Shown: piece by piece, positions 46,564-54,717 of the stretch
Layout: each line of letters starts with the position of its first letter
Position numbering within the stretch: position 1 is the stretch's first letter
Assembly: GCF_019977275.1 (NCBI RefSeq)
Contig: NZ_AP024650.1
Span: 2,604,001-2,668,000 of the forward strand
DNA from: Arthrobacter sp. StoSoilB19
GTDB taxonomy: Bacteria > Actinomycetota > Actinomycetes > Actinomycetales > Micrococcaceae
DNA length: 64,000 nucleotides
Reading direction: 5' to 3'
Translations under genes and position numbers: made by a program
The notes under the pieces: model-generated
What the model was told of the DNA's origin: nothing
Seen by the model: the letters and a program-made list of their open reading frames with translations, nothing else
Database searches by the model: none

Positions 46564-47481
46564 TCACCAGGCGGTCAGTTCGACGTCGAGGCCCAGGTCC
46601 AGTGCGGCCACGGTGTGCGTCAGTGCCCCCACCGAGATGACGTCCACCCCTGTGGCGGCAATCGCCGCGACGGTGCCGGGGTTGACGTTGCCGCTTGCTT
46701 CCACGCGGGCGCGACCGGCCACGAGGGCCACGCCGGCCTTCAGCTCCTCAACCGTGAAGTTGTCCAGCATGATGGTGTCCACGCCGGCGGCCAGCACGGG
46801 CTCGATCTGCTCCATGCTGTCCACTTCCACTTCAAAGTGGGTGGTGTGCCCCAGCTGGGCCTTGGCGGCCAGCAGGAGCCCGGTGAGCTTTGCCGGGTCT
46901 CCCCCGGTCATCACGGCCAGGTGGTTGTCCTTGGCCAGCACCGCGTCGGACAGGCTGTACCGGTGGTTTGCGCCGCCGCCGCACCGTACGGCGAACCGTT
47001 CCAGGACGCGCAGGCCCGGTGTGGTCTTGCGCGTGTCGGTGATGCGCGCCCGGGTCCCCTCGGCGAGCCGGACGAACGCGGCGGTCTTGGTGGCGATGGC
47101 GGACATCCGCTGGACCAGGTTGAGCGCTACGCGTTCTGCCATCAGCACCGAACGGGCGCTGCCGGTGACCGTCGCAAGGTGCGTGCCGGCGTCGAACGCT
47201 TCCCCGTCCGCCACGAGCAGCTCCACCTGGGTGGCGGGATCCACCAGCTGCATCGCGTCGCGGAACACTGTTGCGCCGCTGAGGACCCCGGCCACCCGGG
47301 CATTGAGGAAGGCCGTGGCGTGGGCCGAGGCGGGAATGAGCAGTTGCGAGGTGATGTCGCCGGAGGGTGCATCCTCGGCGAAGGCCCGTTCCAGGATCTC
47401 CCTGACCGGTGCCACGGGAAGGGTGAGGTCCAGTGCGGGGCGCAGGGTGGCTGCCTGGTCGATCACGGCGGGTTCAGTCAT
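46564..47481 (-). CDS. nadC: Nicotinate-nucleotide pyrophosphorylase (carboxylating)
   Basis: 305 residues. It turns quinolinate and PRPP into nicotinate mononucleotide. The family blocks are EDAPSGDITSQLLIP, RVALNLVQRMSAIATKTAAF, DTRKTTPGLRVLERFAVRCGGGANHRYSLSDAVLAKDNH, and the C-terminal VEASGNVNPGTVAAIAATGVDVISVGALTHT. ATG 47481 overlaps the end of nadB by 8 bp. A longer open frame reaching 47742 lies within nadB and is rejected. Confidence 0.96.
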   Translation of the reverse strand: MTEPAVIDQAATLRPALDLTLPVAPVREILERAFAEDAPSGDITSQLLIPASAHATAFLNARVAGVLSGATVFRDAMQLVDPATQVELLVADGEAFDAGTHLATVTGSARSVLMAERVALNLVQRMSAIATKTAAFVRLAEGTRARITDTRKTTPGLRVLERFAVRCGGGANHRYSLSDAVLAKDNHLAVMTGGDPAKLTGLLLAAKAQLGHTTHFEVEVDSMEQIEPVLAAGVDTIMLDNFTVEELKAGVALVAGRARVEASGNVNPGTVAAIAATGVDVISVGALTHTVAALDLGLDVELTAW

Positions 47482-49276
47482 GGAGCAGGCTCGCTTTCGG
47501 GCGCGGAGGGTAAGTGGTTTCAGGGTCTGCGGGATCATCACTGCGGTAGTGCGCCCCGAGGGATTCGCGGCGGCCGAGGGCGCCGTCGACGAGCAGCTGG
47601 GCGGCCAGCAGCAGGTTCCGGTCCTCAAGCACGGCAGGGCCGGCAGAGGGCGAGTCAGCATGGGGACGGACGACGGCGGCCCACCGGTCAAGAGTGGAAG
47701 CAGCCTCAGCCAACAATTCCCCGGACCGCAAAACCCCGGCATGCGAGGTCATGAGGCGGCGAAGGGCGCCCCGCGAAAACGCCTTCCCGGCCTCCCCGCC
47801 CCCGCCGAAGTTGGACGGCAGGCTCCTGAGCGGACCATCTGGCCTGTCCGCCGCGCCTTCTGCGGCAGCACCCAAGGGGACCCGACAAACGTCGACTGAG
47901 GGTGCTCCGGAAGCGAGCGTCAAGGGGAGGCCGGCAGCGGCCGAGACAGCGAGCGGAGGAGCGCCGTCAGGCGACACCCAAGGAAGCGCGTCACCACAGA
48001 GGAAGTCTTCGACAGCGCGGCGGCCAAAGACGAGTCCTTCGAGGAGGGAGTTGCTGGCCAGCCGGTTTGCCCCTTGGACGCCGGTGCACGCAACTTCACC
48101 GGCTGCGTAGAGCCCGGGGACGGTGGTGCGGGCGTGGAGGTCGCTGGTTACGCCGCCCATCCAGTAGTGGGCGGCGGGTGCGACGGGGACCAGTTCGCGG
48201 GTCCAGTCGATACCGGCGTCCAGGGTCTTGCGGGTGAGGGTGGGGAACCGCTGTTGGAGGAACCCGTTGCCCCTGGCCTGTTCGATGGCGCGGGCGTCGA
48301 GGTAGACGTGGCCGTTGGGGTCACCGAGTTTGGCGAGGTGGAGGGCGATGCTGCGTGAGACGACATCGCGGGGTGCCAGTTCGGCGTCTGGGTGGTAGGC
48401 CTTCATGAAGCGCCGGCCGTTGGAGTCGAGCAGGACGGCGCCTTCGCCGCGGACGGCTTCGGAGATCAGCAGGGGTCCGTCCAGGCGTCCGGGGTGGGCG
48501 GTGGCGGAGCTGACCAGGCAGGTGGGGTGGAACTGGAAGAATTCGAGGTCTGCCGTGGCTGCGCCGGCGCGGACGGCGAGCGCCAGGCCGTCGGCGGTGG
48601 CCACGGCGGGGTTGGTGGTTTGGGCGAACAACTGGCCGGCTCCCCCGGTGGCGAGCAGGACGGCGTCCGCGTCCAGGCTGAGGTTGCGGCCGTCCTGGTG
48701 GTATTCGACCCCGCTCACATTCCCGTCGCGGGTGGTGAGGGCTGTGACGTGGGCTTCCGTGAGGAGCGTCAGCTTACCCGCGTCCCGCAGGGACAGGACC
48801 GCCTGGATCAGTGCACCGGCGACGCGCGCGCCCGTGGCGTCCCCTCCTGCGTGCAGGATGCGCGGGGCACTGTGTGCTGCCTCGAGCCCAAGGGCCGGGC
48901 CGCCGTCGTGCCTTGCGTCACCGTGGCCCGCTTCAGCTGGCCCCGCGTCAAACGCCACCCCGTAGCGCTGGAGGCCGGCGATGTCCTGCCGTGCCTGCGT
49001 GCACATCAGCCGGACGGCGTCCTCGTTGCAGTGCCCCGCCCCTGCCCGGAGCGTGTCCGCGATGTGCGCGGCAACGGTGTCCCCCGGCGCAGGTTCGGCG
49101 AGCACGGCGGAGATGCCGCCCTGCGCGTACCAGGTGTTGCTGTGCTCCAGCGCGCCTTTGGTCACCAGCACCACGTCGGCGCCGGCATCTGCGGCAAGCA
49201 GGGCGGCGTAAAGTCCCGCGATGCCGCTTCCGACGACGGCGAGCCGGCGGGCGGGTGCGTCGGGCCCGCGGCGCAT
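47474..49276 (-). CDS. nadB: L-aspartate oxidase
   Basis: 600 residues. A flavoenzyme that oxidises aspartate to iminoaspartate for NAD synthesis. The FAD motif is LAVVGSGIAGLYAALLAADAG; later landmarks are SNTWYAQGGISAVL, LLATGGAGQLFAQTTNP, ARYWMGGVTSD-type AHYWMGGVTSDLHARTTVPGLYAAGEVACTGVQGANRLASNSLLEGLVFG. The C-terminal helical domain contains a Gly/Ala-rich insert (GAAAEGAADRPDGPLRS) not usual in the family. ATG 49276 overlaps the nadA stop (TGATG). Confidence 0.95.
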   Translation of the reverse strand: MRRGPDAPARRLAVVGSGIAGLYAALLAADAGADVVLVTKGALEHSNTWYAQGGISAVLAEPAPGDTVAAHIADTLRAGAGHCNEDAVRLMCTQARQDIAGLQRYGVAFDAGPAEAGHGDARHDGGPALGLEAAHSAPRILHAGGDATGARVAGALIQAVLSLRDAGKLTLLTEAHVTALTTRDGNVSGVEYHQDGRNLSLDADAVLLATGGAGQLFAQTTNPAVATADGLALAVRAGAATADLEFFQFHPTCLVSSATAHPGRLDGPLLISEAVRGEGAVLLDSNGRRFMKAYHPDAELAPRDVVSRSIALHLAKLGDPNGHVYLDARAIEQARGNGFLQQRFPTLTRKTLDAGIDWTRELVPVAPAAHYWMGGVTSDLHARTTVPGLYAAGEVACTGVQGANRLASNSLLEGLVFGRRAVEDFLCGDALPWVSPDGAPPLAVSAAAGLPLTLASGAPSVDVCRVPLGAAAEGAADRPDGPLRSLPSNFGGGGEAGKAFSRGALRRLMTSHAGVLRSGELLAEAASTLDRWAAVVRPHADSPSAGPAVLEDRNLLLAAQLLVDGALGRRESLGAHYRSDDPADPETTYPPRPKASLLHD

Positions 49277-50577
49277 CAGGGCCTCGCAGCGAGCATGCGC
49301 TCGAGCGCCGTCCTGGCGTTGGCCTGTACATCGTCAGCCACCGTGATGCGGTTGACGATGCGGCCGGCCACCAGTTCCTCCAGCACCCAGGCAAGGTAAC
49401 CGGGGTGGATGCGGTACATCGTGGAGCAGGGGCAGATCACCGGGTCCAGGCAGAAGATGGTGTGCTGCGGGTATTCGGCGGCGAGCCGGTTCACCATGTT
49501 GATTTCGGTGCCGATGGCGAACGTGGTGGGCTCGGTGGCTGCGGCGATGGCTTTCTTGATGAAGTCGGTGGAGCCGGCGGAATCGGCGGCGTCCACCACT
49601 TCCATGGGGCATTCGGGGTGCACGATCACCTGCACGCCGGGGAAATCGGCGCGGGCCTTCTCGATCTGGGCTACGTTGAAGCGCTTGTGCACGGAGCAGA
49701 ACCCGTGCCAGAGGATCACCCGGGAGTCGAGCAGTGCCTGTTCGTCGTTGCCGCCGAGGTCCTTGCGCGGGTTCCACATGGGCATCTGCCCAAGCGGTAC
49801 GCCCAGGGCCTTGGCGGTGTTGCGGCCGAGGTGCTGGTCGGGGAAGAACAGCACCCGCTGGCCGCGCTGGAACGCCCACTCCAGGACGGTCCTGGCGTTG
49901 GAGGAGGTGCAGACGATGCCGCCGTGCTCGCCGCAGAAAGCCTTCAGGGCTGCGGAGGAATTCATGTAGGTGACGGGGATGACCGGAACCCGGCCGTCGG
50001 CGTCGGGCTCGGTGCCGAAGATCTCCGCCAGCTGCTCCCAGCATTCCTCCACGGAGTCCGCGTCCGCCATGTCTGCCATGGAGCAGCCGGCGGCGAGGTT
50101 GGGCAGGATGACCGCCTGCTCCGGGGTGGAGAGAATGTCCGCGGTTTCGGCCATGAAGTGGACCCCGCAGAAGACGATCGCCTCGGCCTCCGGCCTGGTG
50201 AGTGCCGCGTTGGCGAGCTGGAAGGAGTCACCCACGAAGTCGGCGTACTGGATCACCTCGTCGCGCTGGTAGAAGTGGCCCAGGATGACGGCGCGTTCGC
50301 CCAGTTCGGCTTTGGCGGCTTTGATCCGTTCGCCGAGTTCGGCGTCGCTGGCCCGCTTGTATTCCTCGGGGAGCTGGCCCTGGCGCGGGGTGGTGGCGGG
50401 GGCGGGGTCGGCGCTGGATGCACCCGGGCCGTAGGCGGGGACACCCGCCAGTGCCTCGGCCAGGTCGTAGTCCCAGGGTCCGCTCGCCAGTGCCGGGCTG
50501 CAGGTGCTGCGTTCGGCTGCGCCTTTTTCGGCCTGTTCGCGCGTGATCAGCTGGATTGCCGTGTTGACGCTGCTCAT
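49276..50577 (-). CDS. nadA: Quinolinate synthase
   Basis: 433 residues, the long actinobacterial form. It condenses iminoaspartate with dihydroxyacetone phosphate. Three Cys that bind the [4Fe-4S] cluster are visible: CGVHFMAE, GIVCTSSNARTV and CLDPVICPCSTMYRIHP. The N-terminal 80 residues are an extra Ala/Pro-rich stretch. The ATG overlaps the nrtR stop by 4 bases (ATGA), so coupling runs through the whole operon. Confidence 0.96.
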   Translation of the reverse strand: MSSVNTAIQLITREQAEKGAAERSTCSPALASGPWDYDLAEALAGVPAYGPGASSADPAPATTPRQGQLPEEYKRASDAELGERIKAAKAELGERAVILGHFYQRDEVIQYADFVGDSFQLANAALTRPEAEAIVFCGVHFMAETADILSTPEQAVILPNLAAGCSMADMADADSVEECWEQLAEIFGTEPDADGRVPVIPVTYMNSSAALKAFCGEHGGIVCTSSNARTVLEWAFQRGQRVLFFPDQHLGRNTAKALGVPLGQMPMWNPRKDLGGNDEQALLDSRVILWHGFCSVHKRFNVAQIEKARADFPGVQVIVHPECPMEVVDAADSAGSTDFIKKAIAAATEPTTFAIGTEINMVNRLAAEYPQHTIFCLDPVICPCSTMYRIHPGYLAWVLEELVAGRIVNRITVADDVQANARTALERMLAARP

Positions 50578-51284
50578 GGTGTGCTCCTGTTGTCTGGGTC
50601 AAGGCCTGGCCGGCCGGTGTAGCGGTAGAGGCGTGGCGGACGGTGTTTCCCGCCTTGGAGGTATTCCCCGGTTTCTTCGATTTCCGGGGTGGATTTGAGT
50701 TGCCGGCGGAAGTTGGCGGGATCCAGTTCGCGGTCCAGGACAGCTTCGTAGACTTCGCGGACCTGGGCCAGGGTGAAGTACTCGCCCAGCAGGTGGTACG
50801 CCACTGAGCCGTAGGCCAGCTTGTTGCGCAGTCGCCCGAGGGCGTAGTCAACGATCGCGTTGTGGTCGAAGGCCAGCCCGCCCAGGCGGTCCGCGCGGAA
50901 CCACCGCACGTTCTCGGATTCGTCGGCGAGCGCAGCCTCCGTGGGCTGGACCAGGGCCCAGTACACGATGGAGACCACGCGCTGCGTGGGTGAGCGGTGC
51001 AGGCCGCCGAAGGCGTACAGCTGCTCAAGGTAGCGGGGCGCCAGGCCTGTGGTTTCCCGCAGGTTCCTGGCCGCGGCGTCCTGGAGCGACTCCTCATGGC
51101 TGAGGGGGCCGCCCGGCAGTGCCCACAGCCCCTTGAAGGGCTCACGGATGCGCCGCACCAGGGGCAGCCACAGCGTGGGACGGCCCGACGTTTCACTGGG
51201 CCGCAGGGCGAAGATCACCGTGGAAATGGCCAGCGAGGGCGGCGCGGCCTGCCGCTCAGACACGTTTGCCGAGCTGTAGTACAC
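50574..51284 (-). CDS. nrtR: Nudix-related transcriptional repressor of NAD synthesis
   Basis: 236 residues. An N-terminal Nudix domain (about 15-140) is followed by a winged helix (about 150-230; LAQVREVYEAVLDRELDPANFRRQLKS). In the Nudix box starting at Gly59, Arg73 and Glu77 are kept, but the two key Glu positions are Asn74 and Thr78. The catalytic box is therefore degenerate, as in NrtR regulators that only sense ADP-ribose. First gene of nrtR-nadA-nadB-nadC. A perfect palindrome lies 55 bp upstream. GTG 51284 is used, with GGTGGAAC just upstream. Confidence 0.88.
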   Translation of the reverse strand: MYYSSANVSERQAAPPSLAISTVIFALRPSETSGRPTLWLPLVRRIREPFKGLWALPGGPLSHEESLQDAAARNLRETTGLAPRYLEQLYAFGGLHRSPTQRVVSIVYWALVQPTEAALADESENVRWFRADRLGGLAFDHNAIVDYALGRLRNKLAYGSVAYHLLGEYFTLAQVREVYEAVLDRELDPANFRRQLKSTPEIEETGEYLQGGKHRPPRLYRYTGRPGLDPDNRSTP

Positions 51285-51338
51285 GTTCCACCGCCTCTCG
51301 TCGTGCCCATCGCCGGATGCGGCGGTTCGTCAGAGTTA

Positions 51339-51353
51339 TGGTCAACTTGACCA
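51339..51353. promoter_or_regulatory. Palindromic operator of the nrtR-nad operon
   Basis: TGGTCAA-C-TTGACCA is a perfect 7+1+7 palindrome, 55-69 bp upstream of the nrtR start. The surrounding bases (AGTT...AACT) extend the symmetry with small offsets. The natural ligand is the NrtR protein encoded by the first gene. Confidence 0.65.
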
Positions 51354-51579
51354 AAACTAATTCTACGACCAGCGGCGCAGGAATGGGAAATGTTTCTGCT
51401 GCCGCCTGGGGACGCCGGAACGGTCCAGGGTCAAGGGCGCGCCCGCCCTTCTCCCCTGGCGGTTCTTCCTGCCGTTTTTGGGCGGCTCCTCGAAGCCGGT
51501 AAATTCAAAAGGTCCCACAAGGACCCCCGGACCATCCGGACCGGACTGTCGAACCAGCTCCAGAAGGTGCACCATCCCA

Positions 51580-52977
51580 ATGACGATGAAGTCTGGCCGG
51601 ACCATGTCCGCCGCAGCCCCGCCCAAGACGCCGGCAAGCCACAGCATGAAGCCGCGCCAGCTCACCATGATGGGGCTGGGCAGTGCCATCGGCGCAGGCT
51701 TGTTCCTGGGATCGGGTGCCGGTGTCCAGGCCGCCGGACCGGCAGTCCTCATCTCCTACCTGGTGGCCGGCACGCTGATCATCCTGGTGATGTGGGCCTT
51801 GGGCGAAATGGCGGCCGCCAACCCGAACAGCGGCGCCTTTTCCGTTTACGCCGGGCGGGCCATGGGGCGTACGGCCGGGGCCACCATCGGATGGCTGTGG
51901 TGGCTGCAGCTGGTGGTGGTGATCGCAGCCGAGGCACTGGGCGCCGCCGGGCTGCTGTTCTCCGTCTGGCCCATGATCCCGGTCTGGGCGCTGGCGCTGC
52001 TGTTCATGGTGGTGTTTACCGGCATCAACCTGGCCGGTGTCCGGAACTTCGGTGAGTTCGAGTTCTGGTTCGCCATCCTCAAGGTGGCCGTCATCGTGCT
52101 GTTCCTTGCAGTGGGGGCCGCTTTGCTCCTGGGGCTGCTGCCCGGCGTCGACTCCCCGGGAGCCGGAAACCTTACCGGGAACTTTGCTCCCCAGGGTCTG
52201 GGCGGCGTTGCGGCGGCCCTGTTCGTGGTGATCTTCGCATTCGGCGGAACGGAAATCGTCTCGGTGGCCGCGGCCGAAACCGAGGACCCGGAACGCAGCG
52301 TGGGCAAGGCCATCCGGACCGTGGTGTGGCGCATCCTGGTGTTCTACATCGGCTCCGTCTTCGTCATCGCCGCGGTCCTCCCCGCCACGTCCAGCAGCCT
52401 GGCCTCGCCCTTCGCCGGGGTGCTGGATGCGGCCCGGATCCCCGGTGCGTCCACCGCCATCACCTTGGTGGCCGTCGTCGCACTTCTCTCGGCACTGAAC
52501 GCCAACCTCTATGGGGCGTCCCGCATGGTGTACTCCCTGGCGCAGCGCGGTGAAGCGCCGCGCGTCCTGACCCGCCTCAACGGCGCCGCCGTGCCCCTGG
52601 CCGCAGTGGCGGTGTCGGTGGCCTTCGGCTTCATCGCCACCGTCCTGGAGCTGTTGTTCCCGGACCGGATCCTGCCCGCCCTGTTCCAGCTGGTGGGATC
52701 GACGTGCCTGGTGGTCTGGGGCAGCGCCCTGGTCTCCCAGTTGATCCTGCGCCGCCGGGCAGACCGGGACGGAATCCCGCTTCCGCTGCGGATGAAGGGC
52801 TTTCCCGGCCTGACCATCCTGGGCCTGGTCCTCCTTGGGGTGATTTTCGCCGTCGGCCTCAGCGCGGAGAGCAGCCGGGTGCAGCTTTTCAGCACCTTCG
52901 CCCTGGTTGCCGGCATCGCGCTGGCGTGTGCTGCCGGGGCCCGCCTCACCGGCAGGGACAAGCCTGCCAACAGGTAG
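51580..52977 (+). CDS. Amino-acid permease (APC family)
   Basis: About 465 residues with 12 predicted helices. The substrate and signature regions are LTMMGLGSAIGAGLFLGSG, FAFGGTEIVSVAAAETEDPERSVGKAI and LNANLYGASRMVYSLA. This is the AAT/GABA-permease-like group of proton-coupled amino-acid importers; the exact substrate is open. The start is uncertain: ATG 51580 has AGAAGG 12 nt upstream, and ATG 51604 is also in frame. The frame extends to 51478 without a credible site. Confidence 0.9.
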   Translation: MTMKSGRTMSAAAPPKTPASHSMKPRQLTMMGLGSAIGAGLFLGSGAGVQAAGPAVLISYLVAGTLIILVMWALGEMAAANPNSGAFSVYAGRAMGRTAGATIGWLWWLQLVVVIAAEALGAAGLLFSVWPMIPVWALALLFMVVFTGINLAGVRNFGEFEFWFAILKVAVIVLFLAVGAALLLGLLPGVDSPGAGNLTGNFAPQGLGGVAAALFVVIFAFGGTEIVSVAAAETEDPERSVGKAIRTVVWRILVFYIGSVFVIAAVLPATSSSLASPFAGVLDAARIPGASTAITLVAVVALLSALNANLYGASRMVYSLAQRGEAPRVLTRLNGAAVPLAAVAVSVAFGFIATVLELLFPDRILPALFQLVGSTCLVVWGSALVSQLILRRRADRDGIPLPLRMKGFPGLTILGLVLLGVIFAVGLSAESSRVQLFSTFALVAGIALACAAGARLTGRDKPANR

Positions 52978-53058
52978 AGTGGTGCGTACCTTTCCAAGGA
53001 AGACGCACCGACGCGCCGGGCCCGCCCAGGCGCCGTACCTGATTGGGGAACTGACACC

Positions 53059-53886
53059 ATGAGCGGCAGGCACACCGGACAGCAGCACGCGCACACCGTT
53101 GAAGGCACCGACCCCCAGCTGTATGTGGCGGTCCATGAGCCCGCAAACGATGCCGGCCTGCGGCCGGTCCTGCTGCTGCACGGCTTCTCCTCCTCCTCCA
53201 AGCTCAATTGGGAGGACACCGGCTGGGTGTCGGCGCTGCTCGAGGCCGGCCGCCGGGTCATCACCGTGGACCTTCCCGGCCACGGCCGCAGCGGCGCGCC
53301 GGAGGACCGTGACTCCTACTCCCCCAGCAGGATCAGGGCGGACCTGCTCCAGGCGGCGTTCGACGCCGGCGTCCACCCCCTGCAGGACGGCGACCCTTCC
53401 AGCGGGCTGGACGTCGTGGGCTACTCCCTGGGATCCAGGCTCGCCTGGGAGTTCGCCGCAACCCAGCCCGAGCTGGTGCACCGGCTGGTGCTCGGCGGCC
53501 CCAACGACTCCGACCCCCTTGCTGCATTCGACCTCATCGCCGCCCAGGACTACCTTGCGGACGGGACACCGATCCAGGACGAATCGACCGCCCAGCTCCT
53601 GAAGATGGCATTGCTGCTGCCGAACAACAACATCTTCGCGCTGCTGTCCCTGGTGGAGGCCATCAAGGCCGAGCCCTACGACCCTGCCGAGGCAGTCCCC
53701 CATGTTCCCATGCTGCTGGTGGCGGGCGACAAGGACGAACGCGCCGCGATCCTGCCCAGGCTCGCCGAGCTGGCCCGCGGCGCCGGTTCCATGGTCGAAC
53801 AGCTGGTCCTCCCGGGCCGGAACCACACCAACGCCATCACCAGCAGGGCCTTCAAGCAGGCCGCGATCTCGTTCCTGTCCGTCTAG
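53059..53886 (+). CDS. Alpha/beta-fold hydrolase
   Basis: 275 residues. The fold is typical: LLLHGFSSSSKLNWED, VDLPGHGRSGAPED, nucleophile elbow VVGYSLGSRLAWE (Ser), acidic residue near LVAGDKDERA, and His in PGRNHTNAITS. The substrate is unknown. A TAGAGT box lies at about 52975-52980, at the end of the permease gene, and may be its promoter. The phosphoribosyltransferase downstream is on the same strand 103 bp on. Confidence 0.87.
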   Translation: MSGRHTGQQHAHTVEGTDPQLYVAVHEPANDAGLRPVLLLHGFSSSSKLNWEDTGWVSALLEAGRRVITVDLPGHGRSGAPEDRDSYSPSRIRADLLQAAFDAGVHPLQDGDPSSGLDVVGYSLGSRLAWEFAATQPELVHRLVLGGPNDSDPLAAFDLIAAQDYLADGTPIQDESTAQLLKMALLLPNNNIFALLSLVEAIKAEPYDPAEAVPHVPMLLVAGDKDERAAILPRLAELARGAGSMVEQLVLPGRNHTNAITSRAFKQAAISFLSV

Positions 53887-53989
53887 GCAGGGCCCGGGTC
53901 TTGCTGGAAAGCCTGGCCCCGGGCTGAAACCGCCAGGGCATCCAGCAGTACGCTGGGGGCAGGCAGGCCGCAGTTGCCGGGAGGGACAG

Positions 53990-54637
53990 ATGGGTACGCG
54001 TTTCGAAGACCGCACTGACGCCGGCCACCGCCTGGCCGCTGCGCTTGGGCAGTTCCGGGAACAGCCGGAGACCGTGGTCCTGGGTCTGGCGCGCGGCGGT
54101 ATTCCTGTCGCCGCGGCTGCAGCGGCTGCCCTCGGCCTGCCCCTGGGCACCGTCCTGGTGCGGAAGCTGGGTATTCCGGGTCACGAGGAAACCGCCTTTG
54201 GGGCGCTGGCCTGGGCGCAAGGGCGCACGGTCCGGTTGATCAACAAGCCGTTGCTGGAACGCGTCCTTGACCACGGCGTGCAGCAGGAATGGCTGGATGA
54301 CGTTGAGAAGCGCGAACGGGACGAACTGCTCCGCCGGGTGGAGCTGTATCCGGGAACCGGCATCGACGTGGCGGACAGGACCGTCCTCCTGGTGGATGAC
54401 GGCCTGGCCACGGGCGCTACGATGCGTGCCGCCGTCGAAGCCATGCGGGAGGGCGGCGCGGCTGCCGTGGTGGCGGCAGCTCCCGTGGGATCGATCGACG
54501 CCGAAGCCTCGCTTGAGCGGGTGTGCGAAGCCGTGGTGTGCCTGCACCTGCCGGGAAGATTCCGGGCTGTTGGAAGCTATTACCGGCACTTTGGGCAGTT
54601 GAGCGACGACGACGCGGTCAGGCTGCTGGCGCACTAG
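53990..54637 (+). CDS. Phosphoribosyltransferase family protein
   Basis: 215 residues from ATG 53990 with GGGAGGG upstream. The PRPP loop is VLLVDDGLATGATM and the N-terminal flexible loop LGLARGGIPVA; these mark a type I PRTase. It belongs to the group often annotated as phosphoribosyl transferase domain protein, sometimes fused to a hydrolase; here the alpha/beta hydrolase is a separate gene upstream. The base substrate is not defined. Ends at a strong hairpin. Confidence 0.87.
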   Translation: MGTRFEDRTDAGHRLAAALGQFREQPETVVLGLARGGIPVAAAAAAALGLPLGTVLVRKLGIPGHEETAFGALAWAQGRTVRLINKPLLERVLDHGVQQEWLDDVEKRERDELLRRVELYPGTGIDVADRTVLLVDDGLATGATMRAAVEAMREGGAAAVVAAAPVGSIDAEASLERVCEAVVCLHLPGRFRAVGSYYRHFGQLSDDDAVRLLAH

Positions 54638-54650
54638 GCCGCCCGGAAGC

Positions 54651-54686
54651 ACAGCAGGCCCGGACCTTGCGGTCCGGGCCTGCTGT
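54651..54686. terminator. Bidirectional terminator hairpin
   Basis: A perfect 16-bp stem ACAGCAGGCCCGGACC with a TTGC loop between convergent genes. No T run. Confidence 0.72.
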
Positions 54687-54717
54687 CCTGCCCACGTCGT
54701 CCGGGGGGCGATGGGGA

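Noticed and set aside
51505..54150. Minus-strand open frame of about 880 codons
   Set aside because: Antisense of the amino-acid permease and alpha/beta hydrolase; Gln/Gly/His-rich shadow translation without motif.
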